Positions 62,658 through 64,000 of a DNA stretch of 64,000 nt are shown piece by piece. This DNA is from Tyto alba. Its lineage: Eukaryota; Chordata; Aves; Strigiformes; Tytonidae. The notes beneath the pieces were generated by a model. The model saw nothing but the letters and a program-made list of their open reading frames with translations, was not told the origin of the DNA and did not search any database. Within the stretch, counting starts at the first letter, position 1. Each line of letters starts with the position of its first letter. The DNA is taken from assembly GCF_018691265.1 (NCBI RefSeq), contig NW_024881321.1, positions 19,755,698-19,819,697 of the forward strand. The letters run 5' to 3'. A program made the position numbers and the translations under genes.

Positions 62658-64000
62658 GTATGTTTCTTGATTTACACTGTAGATTCCCTTTGTAGAACCA
62701 AACCATAACAATTTCTTCAAGGATATATAATAATGGAATTAAAAATCAGTGGGTTAAATTCCAGTGCTTAACAGAGTGCCTAGAGTTTTCTCTGACTTCC
62801 ACTTCAGTACAGAATTTACTTGCTATATATTCATATGTGCTTGCTAATAATGAAGCTTAAGCTATTTTTATCTGACATAGCATTTTACACTCATTTTTCC
62901 ACTAAAATAAATGATTTGTTCTTTGCACAGACATTTAAAAGCATTCAGAAGTGGAGCAAGTACCTAAAATGTCACTGGTATTATAGTGTCCTATATGAAA
63001 GATTTATAAATGGCTCAGCCTATAAAGGGGGGTGGGGGTGGGAAATCAGAAAACATTTATTCCTTGTATCTGATTCTTTTATTCCTTGTAAGATACATAC
63101 TGAGTCAAGTCAAAATCGAATAGGAAGTTAGTCACATTTTTACCATCTTAGATCTCAATTTCTTGATATTTTCACTGCAAGACTAGATACTTTTCAGAAA
63201 GGTGTGGTAGCCAAGTGCAAGTTACTTAGCTGACTAAGTGGATCCTAGATGAAATGTAATGATTTTTTCTGAACTTGAATTTTGTGTGTCTGAGACACAA
63301 CATTTAGAATCTCATCCTGTCTAATGAAGAAAGATCTTGGATAACTTAGTTATCTTTTACGTCCTGACAATTATGAACTTTTTTTTTTCCTCTCTCTGTG
63401 GGTGCTAGTAAGTTAACTTGATTTGGTTTTAGCACAATAGCACAAGGGCTGTAGAGAGAAGAGATATCGTGGTCCTTCGTGGAGATGTCCTGCATCCTCC
63501 TTAGAGCTGAGGGTCATTTAGGTGGGCTTCTGTTGTTTTGTGTTGTGGTTTGGTTTAGTTGTTTGTTTTTTTTTTTTTTTTTTTCTTCCCAAGGGCAGTG
63601 GAATGCTACTGGACCAGATGTGATTCTGGTGTATTTAGTTGGAATTCAGGGTTTGGGATGGAATTTATCTTAAGGGAGTGAGAAGACATGAATTTTTCAA
63701 CTATGCATTCAGTGTGGATATTTTCAGCTTCCCTTGAGGCATACTAAACAGAGGGCAGAACTTGCTCTTTGTGTCAGTTTTATTATTTCTGTCTGCTTGA
63801 AAAAGTGCTCATAACAAGCACAAAAATTAATATATGCTAAATGTCCTTGAATAATGTTCTAGACTATATTTAAATTATTGTATATAAACTGATGCTAATT
63901 CTAAAATATTGGAGCTGACCAATTCCAAGACCTCAGGGGTGGAGCTTTTTTCACAGTGAAGGTTATCATCTTCCTGCGTTGTCTCCCTTTCTGGAGACAA
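62658..64000 (+). other. NDFIP2: NDFIP2 intron 5, left part
   Basis: No exon is seen before the window ends; the expected next coding segment (FSDYFTGYF-like) is absent. There is a T run at about 63559-63584. The last 22 bases (63979-64000) form a perfect 8-bp hairpin, TTGTCTCC and GGAGACAA around a 6-base loop. Confidence 0.85.

Overview
The window is vertebrate nuclear DNA, almost certainly from a bird. The evidence is several CR1 LINE copies with the avian-type 3' end, a solo LTR whose text matches a family I know from bird genomes, AT-rich non-coding background, and one intron-split gene with a CpG-island promoter. I cannot name the species. Nearly all open reading frames of 60-140 codons are chance ORFs.

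The only protein-coding gene I can support is NDFIP2 (NEDD4 family-interacting protein 2) on the + strand. Its first five coding exons are 26038-26073, 45057-45213, 46701-46828, 53986-54073 and 62533-62657. Joined in phase (0/0, 1/1, 0/0, 1/1, ending in phase 0) they give 178 residues: the cytosolic N-terminus with two PPPY motifs and one LPTY motif that recruit NEDD4-family WW domains, then two of the three expected membrane segments. The remaining exon(s) and the 3' UTR lie beyond base 64000. Introns 1-4 are about 19.0, 1.5, 7.2 and 8.5 kb.

Layout. 1-25480 is intergenic and AT-rich, broken by a CpG-rich spot at about 540-1000 (possibly a promoter of an unseen neighbour), a CR1 3' tail next to a long CATC microsatellite (13207-13463), a nearly intact solo LTR (15060-16056), a head-to-tail-inverted CR1 (17495-18091) and a CR1 3' fragment (22709-23240). 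About 25480-26600 is the NDFIP2 CpG-island promoter, with a perfect NRF1 palindrome, tandem GC boxes, YY1-like sites and a CGG repeat. The first 800 bp of intron 1 contain a cluster of nested inverted repeats made of alternating purine-pyrimidine DNA. The rest of intron 1 is plain apart from a second, longer CR1 (43275-43918). Introns 2-5 hold only simple repeats and purine-rich blocks.

I found no convincing undescribed system. The observations most worth checking are: (1) a 186-bp stretch that is letter-for-letter identical in two otherwise diverged CR1 copies 20.7 kb apart, which looks like gene conversion; (2) the inverted-repeat/Z-DNA-prone cluster just inside intron 1; (3) the exon 4 acceptor, which appears to start two codons later than in the mammalian protein I remember; (4) a 99-codon in-frame open extension upstream of the conserved NDFIP2 start; and (5) the CpG-rich spot near the left edge.
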